From the NCBI GenBank assembly GCA_910588625.1, contig CAJUQN010000006.1, forward strand, positions 1 to 64,000: a stretch of DNA of 64,000 nt, in the 5' to 3' direction. Under the pieces are notes generated by a model. It searched no databases, was not told the DNA's origin, and worked only from the letters and a program-made list of their open reading frames with translations. Source of the stretch: an uncultured Oscillospiraceae bacterium (GTDB lineage Bacteria > Bacillota > Clostridia > Oscillospirales > Oscillospiraceae). The position numbers and the translations under genes were made by a program. Positions 1-7,413 of this stretch are shown here, piece by piece (positions within the stretch are counted from its first letter, which is position 1; the number at the start of each line of letters is the position of its first letter).

Positions 1-1
1 T

Positions 2-544
2 GCGGAGGAGGCCAAATCCAAGCGGAAACGGGCTTACGAGAAGCAGATTCAGATGGCGGGCCAGCCGGTGCGCTATGTACTTTCCGACATTGCCAACAGC
101 TCCAACGTCATGCTCCAGTCCTTCTACTGGCGCGACACGCTCCCTGCCGAGGTCCGGCTGGACAGCATCGTGACCGGCACCTACAACTTCCCCGGCACCT
201 ATAAGATCACCTACCGCGTCAACGGCGGCGAACCCCGGACGCTGGCGGATAACCTGTCCACCAGTAAGAACTACACCCTGGCCGCGTCCGCCACAGCCCT
301 GGGGCTGGCCTCCAACGAGCGCGTGACCGAGATCATGTTTGTCTTTGGACAGGCCCCCGCCGGTTTTGCCCAGGTGGAGAAGCCCATGCTGTACTGCACC
401 GCCATTTCCAACATCACCACCACGTCCTTTGTGAATGTGGCCGATGTGGGCGGCACCTATAACGGCGTGTGGGTACAGGCCGTCAGCCGCTGGGTGACAA
501 CGGTGTACGGCAAGCCCACCCCGCTCCCCCGGACGGGATATTGA
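2..544 (+). pseudogene. C-terminal domain of a Cna-B surface protein, joined to an unrelated coding sequence
   Basis: The frame is open from the window edge. The first 17 codons encode a charged, helix-like stretch (AEEAKSKRKRAYEKQIQ) with no resemblance to the rest. From GQPVRYV onward it is the terminal domain seen again at 62917-63408, including the conserved TLPAEVRLD and NERVTEIMFVFGQAP blocks, and it ends LPRTGY followed by a stop. There is no signal peptide and there are no Cna-B repeats in this copy. The switch happens near bases 45-55, where both partners share AAGCAGAT. The next gene overlaps in a TGATG. The upstream part lies outside the window, so whether this is expressed is unknown. 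Confidence 0.75.
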
Positions 545-1089
545 TGCCTGACACAGATGGACGCTTTACCGAGGCCGAGCTGGAGACCGCCAGGGAGACC
601 GATCTGCCCGATCTGCTGACCTCCCTGGGGTATCAGGTCAAGCGGGTCGGCAGCTACTACACCACCAAGGAAATGGACAGCCTGCGGATCAAGAACCGCC
701 GCACCTGGTTCCGCTACTCGGAAAACCGGGGCGGGGACGCGATCTCCTTCCTGGAGCGGTTCGAGGGTAAGAGTTTCCCGGAGGCGGTGGAATACCTTCT
801 GGACTATCATGGCGGCGCACGGCTTCTTCGTGCGCCGCCGCCCGTTCCAGAGAAAAAGGCGGTCCCCTTTGCCCTCCCGCCGCCGAACAGCGACAACCGC
901 CGCGTGACCGCCTATCTTCAGAAGCGGTGCATCGCGCCCCAGGTCATCCGGGACTTCATCAGCGCGGGGCTTTTGTATGAGGATGAGCAGTACTTCTCAA
1001 AAATGAACGGTTATTATAATTCTGATATGGAGGACTATATCAGAACAAAGCTGATTGAAAGTCTGTTTAAGTTTCGGTTTGACCGTTGA
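544..1089 (+). pseudogene. truncated DUF3991/toprim-type (primase-like) ICE protein
   Basis: Starts at the ATG inside the TGATG overlap with the upstream gene. The first ~150 residues match the N-terminal half of ICE DUF3991/toprim proteins, which are thought to act in element replication: a short N-terminal DNA-binding-like region (residues ~20-100, with RTWFRYSENRGGDAISF) followed by the YLQKR...APQVIRDFI segment. After EDEQYF (about base 992) the sequence changes to AT-richer DNA and the frame ends with about 30 unrelated residues. The toprim core is missing, so the product is unlikely to be functional. The family call is from recognition of the N-terminus. Confidence 0.65.
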
Positions 1090-1251
1090 GTTTGAATTGG
1101 TGATATGATAAAATCATCTCAATAAATCGGAATTTATTGTTCTTCCCCTTAAAAACCCTTCTAATATCAGGCGTTTCCGCTTGTCAAACCTTCAAACCGT
1201 ATGTACTTTCCCTTGTTTTTTCCCTTACGGGCTGAAACAAGGGAAAGCTTT

Positions 1252-1422
1252 TTACTCCCCGTTGACCACCTTATCCAGCAGTCGGGCGGAGTTGCGTTTC
1301 GCTTCCCTCGTAGAGTGTGCGTAAATGTTCATCGTGGTACTGACATCCGAGTGCCCCAGCAGTTCCTGCACGTCCTTGGGAGCGGCCCCATTGGATAGGA
1401 GGTTGCTCGTGAAGGTGTGCCC
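1252..1422 (-). pseudogene. int: C-terminal fragment of a tyrosine integrase
   Basis: Reading the - strand from 1422 to the stop at 1252 gives GHTFTSNLLSNGAAPKDVQE..., the end of a phage/ICE-type tyrosine recombinase. The LLGHSDVSTTMNIYAH block carries the catalytic tyrosine, and the HTF box keeps the conserved histidine, but the codon before it is a stop (TAA at 1423-1425). Everything upstream, including the first catalytic arginine, the catalytic domain core and the arm-binding domain, is gone. It is a remnant marking an old element end and cannot be active. It sits next to a 57-base hairpin. Confidence 0.75.
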
Positions 1423-1431
1423 TTATGGCAT

Positions 1432-1488
1432 AATAAGGACAAATCGGAAAACCCTTGCGGCGCAACGGGTTGGCGGTTTGTCCTTATT
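1432..1488. repeat. 57-base inverted repeat next to the integrase remnant
   Basis: Outer arms AATAAGGACAAA (1432-1443) and TTTGTCCTTATT (1477-1488) are a perfect 12-base inverted repeat. Inside is an imperfect second stem around TTGCGGCGCAACGG. A further AAGGACAAA lies at 1558-1566. The inner core is shared with the hairpin at 10003-10035. The repeats could be integrase arm sites or an element-end structure; this is inference from position. Confidence 0.55.
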
Positions 1489-1592
1489 CTTTTTCCACTA
1501 AAAAACGGCCCAAAAACGGGGTCTGCGGGAGGGGTGAAAAAACAGGGCTGCACTTAAAGGACAAATTTTCTTTGGCTGAGAAGGAGGTAGAA

Positions 1593-2039
1593 ATGGCCGA
1601 TTTACAAGAGGCGTTTGCGGAAGCCGTCAAGCTGAACCGCCAAATCACGCAATTCCTCAAATTCTCCACCTACACGGACTATGATGATCTGAGCGGTCTT
1701 GATGGCATTGACCGCACCGACGGGGAGCAACTCCTTCTCTGGGAGGAGTTGCGGATCATCACCGATAAGCTGGCAGACGCGCAAGAGCGCATTGCCTATC
1801 TAACCCGGCCTATCGTGGAAACCTGTCGTCTGCGCAAGGGCTCCTCTGTGAAGTATCAGACGGCGCAGGGCATTTTCTACAACTGCGGCAGCAGCATTGA
1901 AGCCCTGGTGACGGACGAATATCATGATGTCCCCTACTGGACCCGGACTGTCGTGGAGCACAACGGTGAGGATTATTACCTCGTTGGGTACAAGGACCTT
2001 TCCATGAACGGGCTGACCGTCCGTATAAGGGCCCAATAA
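1593..2039 (+). CDS. conserved ICE protein, DUF5348-like
   Basis: 148 residues, with a strong AAGGAGG six bases before the ATG, which fixes the start. The N-terminal ~75 residues are helical and look like a coiled coil (AFAEAVKLNRQITQFL... EELRIITDKLADAQERI). The C-terminal half (ETCRLRKGSSVKYQ to the end) is a compact beta-rich module with YWTRTVVEHNGEDYYLVGY, resembling DUF5348 of ICE proteins. No catalytic motif is visible. Two intrinsic terminators follow directly, so it is the last gene of its transcript. The family name is from memory of the motif; no function is known to me. Confidence 0.6.
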   Translation: MADLQEAFAEAVKLNRQITQFLKFSTYTDYDDLSGLDGIDRTDGEQLLLWEELRIITDKLADAQERIAYLTRPIVETCRLRKGSSVKYQTAQGIFYNCGSSIEALVTDEYHDVPYWTRTVVEHNGEDYYLVGYKDLSMNGLTVRIRAQ

Positions 2040-2053
2040 GCTCAAACCCGATC

Positions 2054-2100
2054 AAAGCCCCCCTGCAACTGACTAAAATCAGTTACAGGGGGGCTTTTTT
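2054..2100 (+). terminator. intrinsic terminator
   Basis: A 19-base stem with one mismatch (AAAGCCCCCCTGCAACTGA at 2054-2072 against 2079-2097) has a six-base loop and ends in a T run. It ends the transcript of the gene at 1593-2039. Confidence 0.9.
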
Positions 2101-2138
2101 GCATTTCTGGACAAATCTACAATGCGGTGGGAGCATCA

Positions 2139-2178
2139 GCGCCCCGGTGACTACACACAGTCGCCGGGGCGCTTTTTT
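2139..2178 (+). terminator. second intrinsic terminator in tandem
   Basis: GCGCCCCGGTGAC (2139-2151) pairs with GTCGCCGGGGCGC (2160-2172) with one mismatch, followed by six T. It lies 39 bases after the first terminator and insulates the RepA gene. Confidence 0.85.
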
Positions 2179-2210
2179 GCTTCCCCGCCAAAAACAAGGA
2201 GGCAATCATC

Positions 2211-3335
2211 ATGCCGTCAAATCTGAATCTGGATTACTACTACGGCACTGAGGCGGAGCAGTACAGCTTCTACCGCGTTCCCAAAACCCTGCTCACCGAC
2301 CCCCGCTTTAAGAGCGTTTCCATTGAGGCCAAGGTACTCTACGGCCTTCTGTTAGACCGCATGGGCCTGTCTGTCAAGAACGGCTGGATGGACAAGGAAC
2401 GCCGCGTCTACATCTACTTCACCCAGGAGGACGCCATGGCGCTGATGAACTGTGGCAAGGACAAGGCTACCCGGCTGTTTCGGGAGCTGGATCAGAACGG
2501 GATTGGCCTGATTGAGCGCAAGAAGCAGGGCCAAGGCCGTCCCGCCCGGATCTACGTCAAGAACTTCACCCCGCCTACAGAGCCCAGTCAGGCAATTCCC
2601 AGCCCGGTTCCGACCCCGACCCAGGAGACGCACGGTGCGCCCCAGACTGCGGAAAGCCAGCCGTCCAGACCGCTGGACAGTGCCGCCGTCAAGACTGCGC
2701 CTTTTGAGCACTCTGCACCGCTGGAACTGCGCGGTCAAGACAGCGGTTTTTGCGCCCCTAATAAGACTGATATGAACAAGACTGATCTCAACGATACTGA
2801 ATCATCCATCTCTCCCCCTGACCTCGCCGTCGCAAGCTCCGCATCGCTCGCTTCGCCGCAAGCGGCAAAGCTCACTCACTACGCTGCTCCGGCTCTCCCC
2901 ACCGCAAACGCTCCGCTGGTTTGCGGTGGGGACCCCAGTAGGCTCAAAAGCCGGATGAGGATGGATGAGATGGATGGCTACAGGGAGCAGATCAAAGAAA
3001 ATATCGGCTATGACCTTCTTCGCCAGGAGCACCCCTATGACGCGGAGGAAATCGACGGCTATGTGGAGCTGATGGCGGAAACCTGTGCCAGCCATCGGGA
3101 GTGTATCCGGGTCAACGGAGAGGAACTTCCCATTGAGCTGGTGAAAAAGCGCCTTTTGAGGCTGGATGGGGAGCATATCCGCTACGTCATGGAGAGTTTG
3201 CGGAGCTGCACCACCCGAGTGGTCAATATCCGGGCGTACACCCTGGCGGCGCTCTACAACGCCCCCACCACGATCAACCAGCATTACTCGGCACAGGTTG
3301 GCTACGACATGGCTCAGGGCTTTCGGGGCGATTAG
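2211..3335 (+). CDS. repA: RepA_N replication initiator with C-terminal DUF6017-like region
   Basis: 374 residues; AAGGAGG lies about nine bases before the ATG. The N-terminal ~115 residues are a RepA_N winged-helix initiator domain (YYYGTEAEQYSFYRVPKTLL, then the SVEAKVLYGLLLDRM-type helix and the FTQEDAMALMNCGKDKATR recognition region). A long proline/serine-rich linker (~120-235) leads to a C-terminal helical domain (~245-374) typical of clostridial ICE replication proteins. RepA_N proteins bind an origin and allow plasmid-like replication of an excised element. The origin often lies inside the coding sequence in this family, but no iteron array stands out here. Confidence 0.88.
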   Translation: MPSNLNLDYYYGTEAEQYSFYRVPKTLLTDPRFKSVSIEAKVLYGLLLDRMGLSVKNGWMDKERRVYIYFTQEDAMALMNCGKDKATRLFRELDQNGIGLIERKKQGQGRPARIYVKNFTPPTEPSQAIPSPVPTPTQETHGAPQTAESQPSRPLDSAAVKTAPFEHSAPLELRGQDSGFCAPNKTDMNKTDLNDTESSISPPDLAVASSASLASPQAAKLTHYAAPALPTANAPLVCGGDPSRLKSRMRMDEMDGYREQIKENIGYDLLRQEHPYDAEEIDGYVELMAETCASHRECIRVNGEELPIELVKKRLLRLDGEHIRYVMESLRSCTTRVVNIRAYTLAALYNAPTTINQHYSAQVGYDMAQGFRGD

Positions 3336-3379
3336 GGTCCCTTAGCTATAAAAATCACATGAAACGGAGGATATTCAGC

Positions 3380-3721
3380 ATGGATCAAAAAATCGATGTT
3401 CTGATCGTGGAACCGGGGAAGGAACCCCGGCTGACCACCGTGGCGGACGACCTGGAACACCTTCAGCAGATCGTGGGCGGTCCCATTGAGGCCGGGTGCT
3501 ATCTGCCCCAGCGGGTCATGCTCATCTGCAACGGCGAGGGCAAGAACATGAACCTTCCGCCCAACCGCCCCAACCCCACGGACAGCGGGGACACCATTTG
3601 CGGAACCTTCTTACTGTGCAGTTTTGAGGGGGAACGCTTCGCTTCCCTCTCTCCTGCCCAGCAGACGCAGTTCCAGGCGTATTTCGCCCTGCCCGGTTCG
3701 GAAGGAGGCAGCGGCCAGTGA
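3380..3721 (+). CDS. DUF3846 domain protein
   Basis: 113 residues. An in-frame ATG exists at 3359, but GGAGG at 3365-3369 sits correctly for the ATG at 3380. The sequence MDQKIDVLIVEPGKEPRLTT... with LICNGEGKNMNLPPNRP and DTICGTFLLCSFEGERFASL is the DUF3846 fold common in ICEs; its biochemical role is unknown. A second copy lies at 54563-54958, and in both places a PP-loop ATPase gene follows. A terminator separates the pair here. Confidence 0.85.
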   Translation: MDQKIDVLIVEPGKEPRLTTVADDLEHLQQIVGGPIEAGCYLPQRVMLICNGEGKNMNLPPNRPNPTDSGDTICGTFLLCSFEGERFASLSPAQQTQFQAYFALPGSEGGSGQ

Positions 3722-3792
3722 CAGCGCCCCACCTGATCCACCGTCTGGCGGTTCCGCCTTAGAGCCGGACAGCCAGCTCATCCCATTACACC

Positions 3793-3830
3793 AGCCCCGG
3801 AAGGACTTCATTCCTTCCGGGGCTCATTTT
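3793..3830 (+). terminator. intrinsic terminator
   Basis: AGCCCCGGAAGGA (3793-3805) and TCCTTCCGGGGCT (3812-3824) form a perfect 13-base stem with a six-base loop, followed by ATTTTTT. It lies between the DUF3846 gene and the PP-loop ATPase gene. Confidence 0.88.
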
Positions 3831-3894
3831 TTGCTTTAGGAGGGAATTACCTATAAAAACAAGCGAAAAGAGCAACAATTTCTGCTCCATTTCG

Positions 3895-4635
3895 GTGTCC
3901 GGCGGGAAAGACAGCTCGGCGCTCTTGCTCCTGATGCTGGAGAAGAAAATGCCTATCGACTGCGTTCTATACGCTGACACCGGCATGGAGTTCCCCGAGA
4001 TGGAGGACCACATGACCAAGCTGGACGCCCTCCTGTTCCGGGAGCGGGGCATCCACATCACCACTCTGCGCCATCCCCACGGCTTTGAGTGGCTGATGTT
4101 TGATGAGCCAAAACAGAAGCCGAGCTGCCTTGAAAAACGGGCGCACAGGGGCATCCCGCCCTACGGCAACGGCTGGCCGGGAATGGCGGTGCGCTGGTGT
4201 ACCGGAGAACTCAAAACACACATCATCAGGAAGGAAGTCAACCGGCTCAAACGAGAAAGGAACGCTCTGCATTATATCGGCATCGCCGCCGATGAAGCCC
4301 ATCGGTGCAAGGACGACCCGCAAAACCGCTACCCCCTGGTGGAATGGAGGATCACCGAGGCCCAGGCATTGCAGATCTGCTATAGCCGGGGCTTCGACTG
4401 GGGTGGGCTGTATGAGATTTATCACCGTCCATCCTGCTGGTGTTGTCCCTTACAACGAATCAATGACCTTCGGGAATTGCGCCGCCGCCACCCGGAGCTG
4501 TGGGCGCGTCTGCGGGACATGGATGATCGGGCACGATCCATGTTTGGCCCTGGTCCCCTGGGGCAGTTCAAAAAGGACTGGAGCGTGGAACGGCTGGAGA
4601 AACGTTTTGCCAGAGAGGAGGCGGAGGGCACGTGA
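3895..4635 (+). CDS. PP-loop ATPase of the PAPS-reductase/DndC-like family
   Basis: 246 residues from the GTG at 3895. The PP-loop is SGGKDSS; YADTGMEF, RWCTGELKTH and a Cys-rich CWCCPLQ motif follow, as in PAPS-reductase-like ATP pyrophosphatases that adenylate a substrate in sulfur chemistry or RNA/DNA modification. Starting at 3895 would remove the beta strand before the PP-loop. The frame is open and protein-like upstream (IKTSEKSNNFCSISV), and AGGAGGG at 3838-3844 is well placed for an ATA codon at 3853, so initiation at AUA or a damaged ATG is likely. The substrate is unknown. A diverged paralogue lies at 54986-55732. Confidence 0.8.
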   Translation: MSGGKDSSALLLLMLEKKMPIDCVLYADTGMEFPEMEDHMTKLDALLFRERGIHITTLRHPHGFEWLMFDEPKQKPSCLEKRAHRGIPPYGNGWPGMAVRWCTGELKTHIIRKEVNRLKRERNALHYIGIAADEAHRCKDDPQNRYPLVEWRITEAQALQICYSRGFDWGGLYEIYHRPSCWCCPLQRINDLRELRRRHPELWARLRDMDDRARSMFGPGPLGQFKKDWSVERLEKRFAREEAEGT

Positions 4636-4736
4636 AGCTCATTTTACGGCATTTGGTGGTGCCGCCTTAGCGGTATGTTGCGCTGTAAACATCAAAAGGG
4701 CGGCGATGTCCGCTAAAAAAGCGAGGAGGAAATATC

Positions 4737-5630
4737 ATGAAAAAACAGATCGCCATGCTGCTGTGCGCATTGTCCGCCCTGTTGAGTGTGACCACGCTCC
4801 CGGCGCTGGCGGCAGTCGAGCAGCACTACCCTGTGTCGGTGGAGGAATACACCTACGGCCCGCTGGATGAGCTGCGCATCAACAAGGTGTACCAGCTCTC
4901 CCTCTCCGACGATCCCGGCGGCATCCCCACCGAGGACTTTGACCGCAACGGGCGGCACTACTATCTGCTGGATCTGATCCGGCAGGATGAAGTAGGGGTG
5001 GACACTCAGCCTTACACGGAAACCATCACCATGGACAGCAATACCGGGGATTTGTCGGCTGTGCTGAAGCAGTTGGACGGCGAGATGGAAGTGACCACCG
5101 AGGACGGCTACACCGGCACCTTGATTCTGGACCATACCTCCGTCAAGGTGGAGGTCAAGGGCTATCAAACCAGCACAAAGAACCTGTCCGCCACCCGCAC
5201 CTATCCCAGCCTGTCCGACGCCGACCTGTCTTTCATCCCCACCACCATCACGGACGGTGGCAAGACCCTCACCCTGGCTGACGTTCAGTGGGCCAATGAC
5301 GGGACGTTTTATACCGCGACTGCCAAATACACCGGCACCACCAGCAGTCGCTATGCCACGGGCTACACGGCCACGGCCAGCTACACCGGGCAAGTTGCCA
5401 AAACAAATTGCGAGGTAATCACCTACACCGCAATCTTCGGCAGCACCAAGCCGGAGGAGGTAGAGCCGACCCCCACGCCCGAGCCCGCGTCGGAAGAGGA
5501 AGTCCCAGCCAGCTTGAATCTGGGCACCAACTATCTCCCTGTGCTGGGCATTGTGGGCGGCGTGATCGCCCTGCTGGTTGTGTCGTGCTGGGGTTATCAG
5601 AAAATTAAGGAGAGGAAGATGCGTACTTGA
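4737..5630 (+). CDS. secreted, membrane-anchored surface protein
   Basis: 297 residues with GAGGAGGAAA just before the ATG. A signal peptide covers residues 1-26 (cleavage near ALA-AV). The extracellular part is beta-rich and repetitive (YTATAKYTGTTSS / YTATASYTGQV), followed by a proline/glutamate spacer (EEVEPTPTPEPASEEEV), one transmembrane helix (~268-288) and a basic tail (KIKERKMRT). It has no LPxTG motif. The sortase gene starts within its stop codon, so the two are translationally coupled. This fits an ICE-encoded accessory surface protein; its ligand is unknown. Confidence 0.75.
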   Translation: MKKQIAMLLCALSALLSVTTLPALAAVEQHYPVSVEEYTYGPLDELRINKVYQLSLSDDPGGIPTEDFDRNGRHYYLLDLIRQDEVGVDTQPYTETITMDSNTGDLSAVLKQLDGEMEVTTEDGYTGTLILDHTSVKVEVKGYQTSTKNLSATRTYPSLSDADLSFIPTTITDGGKTLTLADVQWANDGTFYTATAKYTGTTSSRYATGYTATASYTGQVAKTNCEVITYTAIFGSTKPEEVEPTPTPEPASEEEVPASLNLGTNYLPVLGIVGGVIALLVVSCWGYQKIKERKMRT

Positions 5631-6469
5631 AGAAATTTTGGAAATCTTTGATCGTGGCGGCAGCGCTCACCGCCCTGTGCATCGCTCCGGCCCATGCGCT
5701 GGAGTATACCATTGACGGCGCGGATGACTACCTGTTTGGACAGCCCACCAGTGACGATACCATTTACGAGTGGGAGAATCCCAACGTAGACCGCTCCAAG
5801 AACACCGCCCTGATCCCGCCCGGTTTCGGCACCCCCACCAGCTATCTGCCGGGGAGCGGTGAATACCTCACCCCCAATCTGGTCCCCGGCGCTCTGGATG
5901 GCGGTCTTGTTAATCAGGTGGGGAGCGTGGGCAATCCCAATGGCGGCACCTCTACGGATGCCACGGGCAGCTATCCTGCCCCCAGCACCAGTGTGGACAG
6001 CTCCGGCTTCCCCACGGTGGACACCAGTGTGTCCGGCACGGGCGGTCAGGCCACCGCATTTACCGAAGTAACCAGCGACCTGTACTACAGCAACGGGAGC
6101 CTGGGCACCCTCAAAATCCCCTCTATTGGCCTGACGGTGGGGGTATATGAGGGCACGGACAGCGCCCCGTTGCTCAAGGGCGCGGGCCACTTCACCGGCA
6201 CCAGCATTTGGCTGGGAAATGTGTGCGTTGCAGGGCACAACCGTGGTGTGCGCAATGACTTCGGCAAAATCCATACGCTGAAATCCGGCGATACCATCAC
6301 CTTCACCACCGTGCTGGGCACTATGACCTACTCTGTGTCCAGCGTTACAAAGGTGGCCGTGACCGATACCTCCGGCCTGTCCGCCACCCCGGATAACGAG
6401 ATCACCCTCTATACCTGCGTCCAGGATCAGCCCGCCTACCGCTGGTGCGTGAAAGGGGTGGCAACCTAA
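5627..6469 (+). CDS. sortase (class D-like transpeptidase)
   Basis: 280 residues starting at a TTG that overlaps the upstream TGA; AAGGAGAGGAAG precedes it. The signal sequence is residues 1-24. A low-complexity Gly/Ser/Thr linker (~60-145) leads to the sortase barrel. The catalytic residues are visible: His in VAGHNRG (~204), Cys in TLYTC (~264) and Arg in PAYRWCV (~272). Sortases cut an LPxTG-type motif and join the protein to the cell envelope. The long linker and secretion rather than a type II membrane anchor are unusual. The likely clients are the Cna-B proteins ending LPKTGY in this window. Confidence 0.85.
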   Translation: MKKFWKSLIVAAALTALCIAPAHALEYTIDGADDYLFGQPTSDDTIYEWENPNVDRSKNTALIPPGFGTPTSYLPGSGEYLTPNLVPGALDGGLVNQVGSVGNPNGGTSTDATGSYPAPSTSVDSSGFPTVDTSVSGTGGQATAFTEVTSDLYYSNGSLGTLKIPSIGLTVGVYEGTDSAPLLKGAGHFTGTSIWLGNVCVAGHNRGVRNDFGKIHTLKSGDTITFTTVLGTMTYSVSSVTKVAVTDTSGLSATPDNEITLYTCVQDQPAYRWCVKGVAT

Positions 6470-6511
6470 AAGCCAGCGCTGAAAAAAACGTAAGAAACTT
6501 GTCGAAAGCTG

Positions 6512-6545
6512 TTGACATGGATGGAAATATATGGTAATCTATAAT
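6512..6545 (+). promoter_or_regulatory. possible promoter before the secreted peptidase-like gene
   Basis: A perfect TTGACA (6512-6517) and a perfect TATAAT (6540-6545) lie in an AT-rich stretch, but the spacing is 22 bases, longer than a standard sigma-A promoter. Either an activator compensates or the real -10 is a weaker hexamer nearer the -35. Confidence 0.35.
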
Positions 6546-6584
6546 TGAGATAAAATACCCACCAGCACAAAGGAGGTCAACATA

Positions 6585-7304
6585 ATGAAGCGTTTTCAGT
6601 TTTTGACAGGTTTTCTCTGCGGCGCACTTCTGTTCTGTGTGTTTCCGACTGTGGCATCTGCGGCATCCAACATCATGGCAACAATATCCAACCAGGCCAT
6701 CTATGTGGATGGACAGCGGGTGTCCATGACAGCCTATCAGATCGGTGGCAACAACTACGTGAAGCTCCGGGATATTGGCGAGGCGGTGGGTTTCAATGTG
6801 TACTGGGACGGCGCTTCGGTGCAGGTGGAGAGCGATAAGCCCTACACGGGCCTTGCTCCGGAAAGCCAGCCCACCCAGCAGGTCCCCGCCGCCCCCACCG
6901 ATCTGACGGAAGAAAATGTGCGGGCCACCATCCGGGCGCTCCGGGACACCTATCCCTCCAACACCCCTTACCCCGCCCCCTACCGCTCCACCAGCAACGG
7001 TCCCTATGGGGAGGTCAACAGTAACTGCGCGGGCTGGGCTATCCTTTGCAGCGATACCGCCTTTGGGGACCTCCCCTGGCGGCGGGTAGACCGGCCAAGC
7101 TGGGGGCAGATCAGGGCCGGTGATCTGATTGAGTACGCAGACGGGACAAATCACCACGTTGTGGTGGTTCTGAACAGAACGAGCGAGTACGTCAAGGTCA
7201 CGGAGAGCGGCACCAACAATAAGGCCCGCTGGGGAGGGCAGTATCCCCAATGGTGGCTGGAAGGCCAGCCCACCTATATCCTCTACACGCGATACCCGGA
7301 ATAA
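6585..7304 (+). CDS. secreted protein with stalk domain and CHAP/NlpC-like cysteine peptidase region
   Basis: 239 residues, AAGGAGG before the ATG. Signal peptide ~1-27. Residues ~30-85 resemble the copper-amine-oxidase N-terminal-like stalk domain (AIYVDGQRV, VKLRDIGEAVGFNVYWDG). The C-terminal part has SNCAGWAILCSD (Cys ~148) and GDLIEY...NHHVVVVL (His ~190), the spacing of a papain-like CHAP or NlpC/P60 fold. Such enzymes trim peptidoglycan and would help assemble surface structures or conjugation machinery. It lies between the sortase and Cna-B genes. The catalytic assignment is inferred from motif spacing. Confidence 0.6.
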   Translation: MKRFQFLTGFLCGALLFCVFPTVASAASNIMATISNQAIYVDGQRVSMTAYQIGGNNYVKLRDIGEAVGFNVYWDGASVQVESDKPYTGLAPESQPTQQVPAAPTDLTEENVRATIRALRDTYPSNTPYPAPYRSTSNGPYGEVNSNCAGWAILCSDTAFGDLPWRRVDRPSWGQIRAGDLIEYADGTNHHVVVVLNRTSEYVKVTESGTNNKARWGGQYPQWWLEGQPTYILYTRYPE

Positions 7305-7330
7305 CGGTTACAACTCAATACAAAAAACCC

Positions 7331-7365
7331 GGCAGGGCCAGACTAAAAAATAGTTTGGCCCTGCC
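7331..7365 (+). repeat. stem-loop in the leader of the Cna-B gene
   Basis: GGCAGGGCCAGACTA (7331-7345) pairs with TAGTTTGGCCCTGCC (7351-7365) around a short A-rich loop. There is no T run, so it looks more like an attenuator, mRNA stabiliser or processing site than a terminator. Confidence 0.55.
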
Positions 7366-7413
7366 AAGCTGTTTCAAGGTTTGACCCTGCCCTGCTTTAG
7401 AAGGAGGAAAACC

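Noticed and set aside
3359..3379. ATG at 3359 as start of the DUF3846 protein
   Set aside because: The seven extra codons contain the ribosome binding site itself, which is placed for the ATG at 3380.
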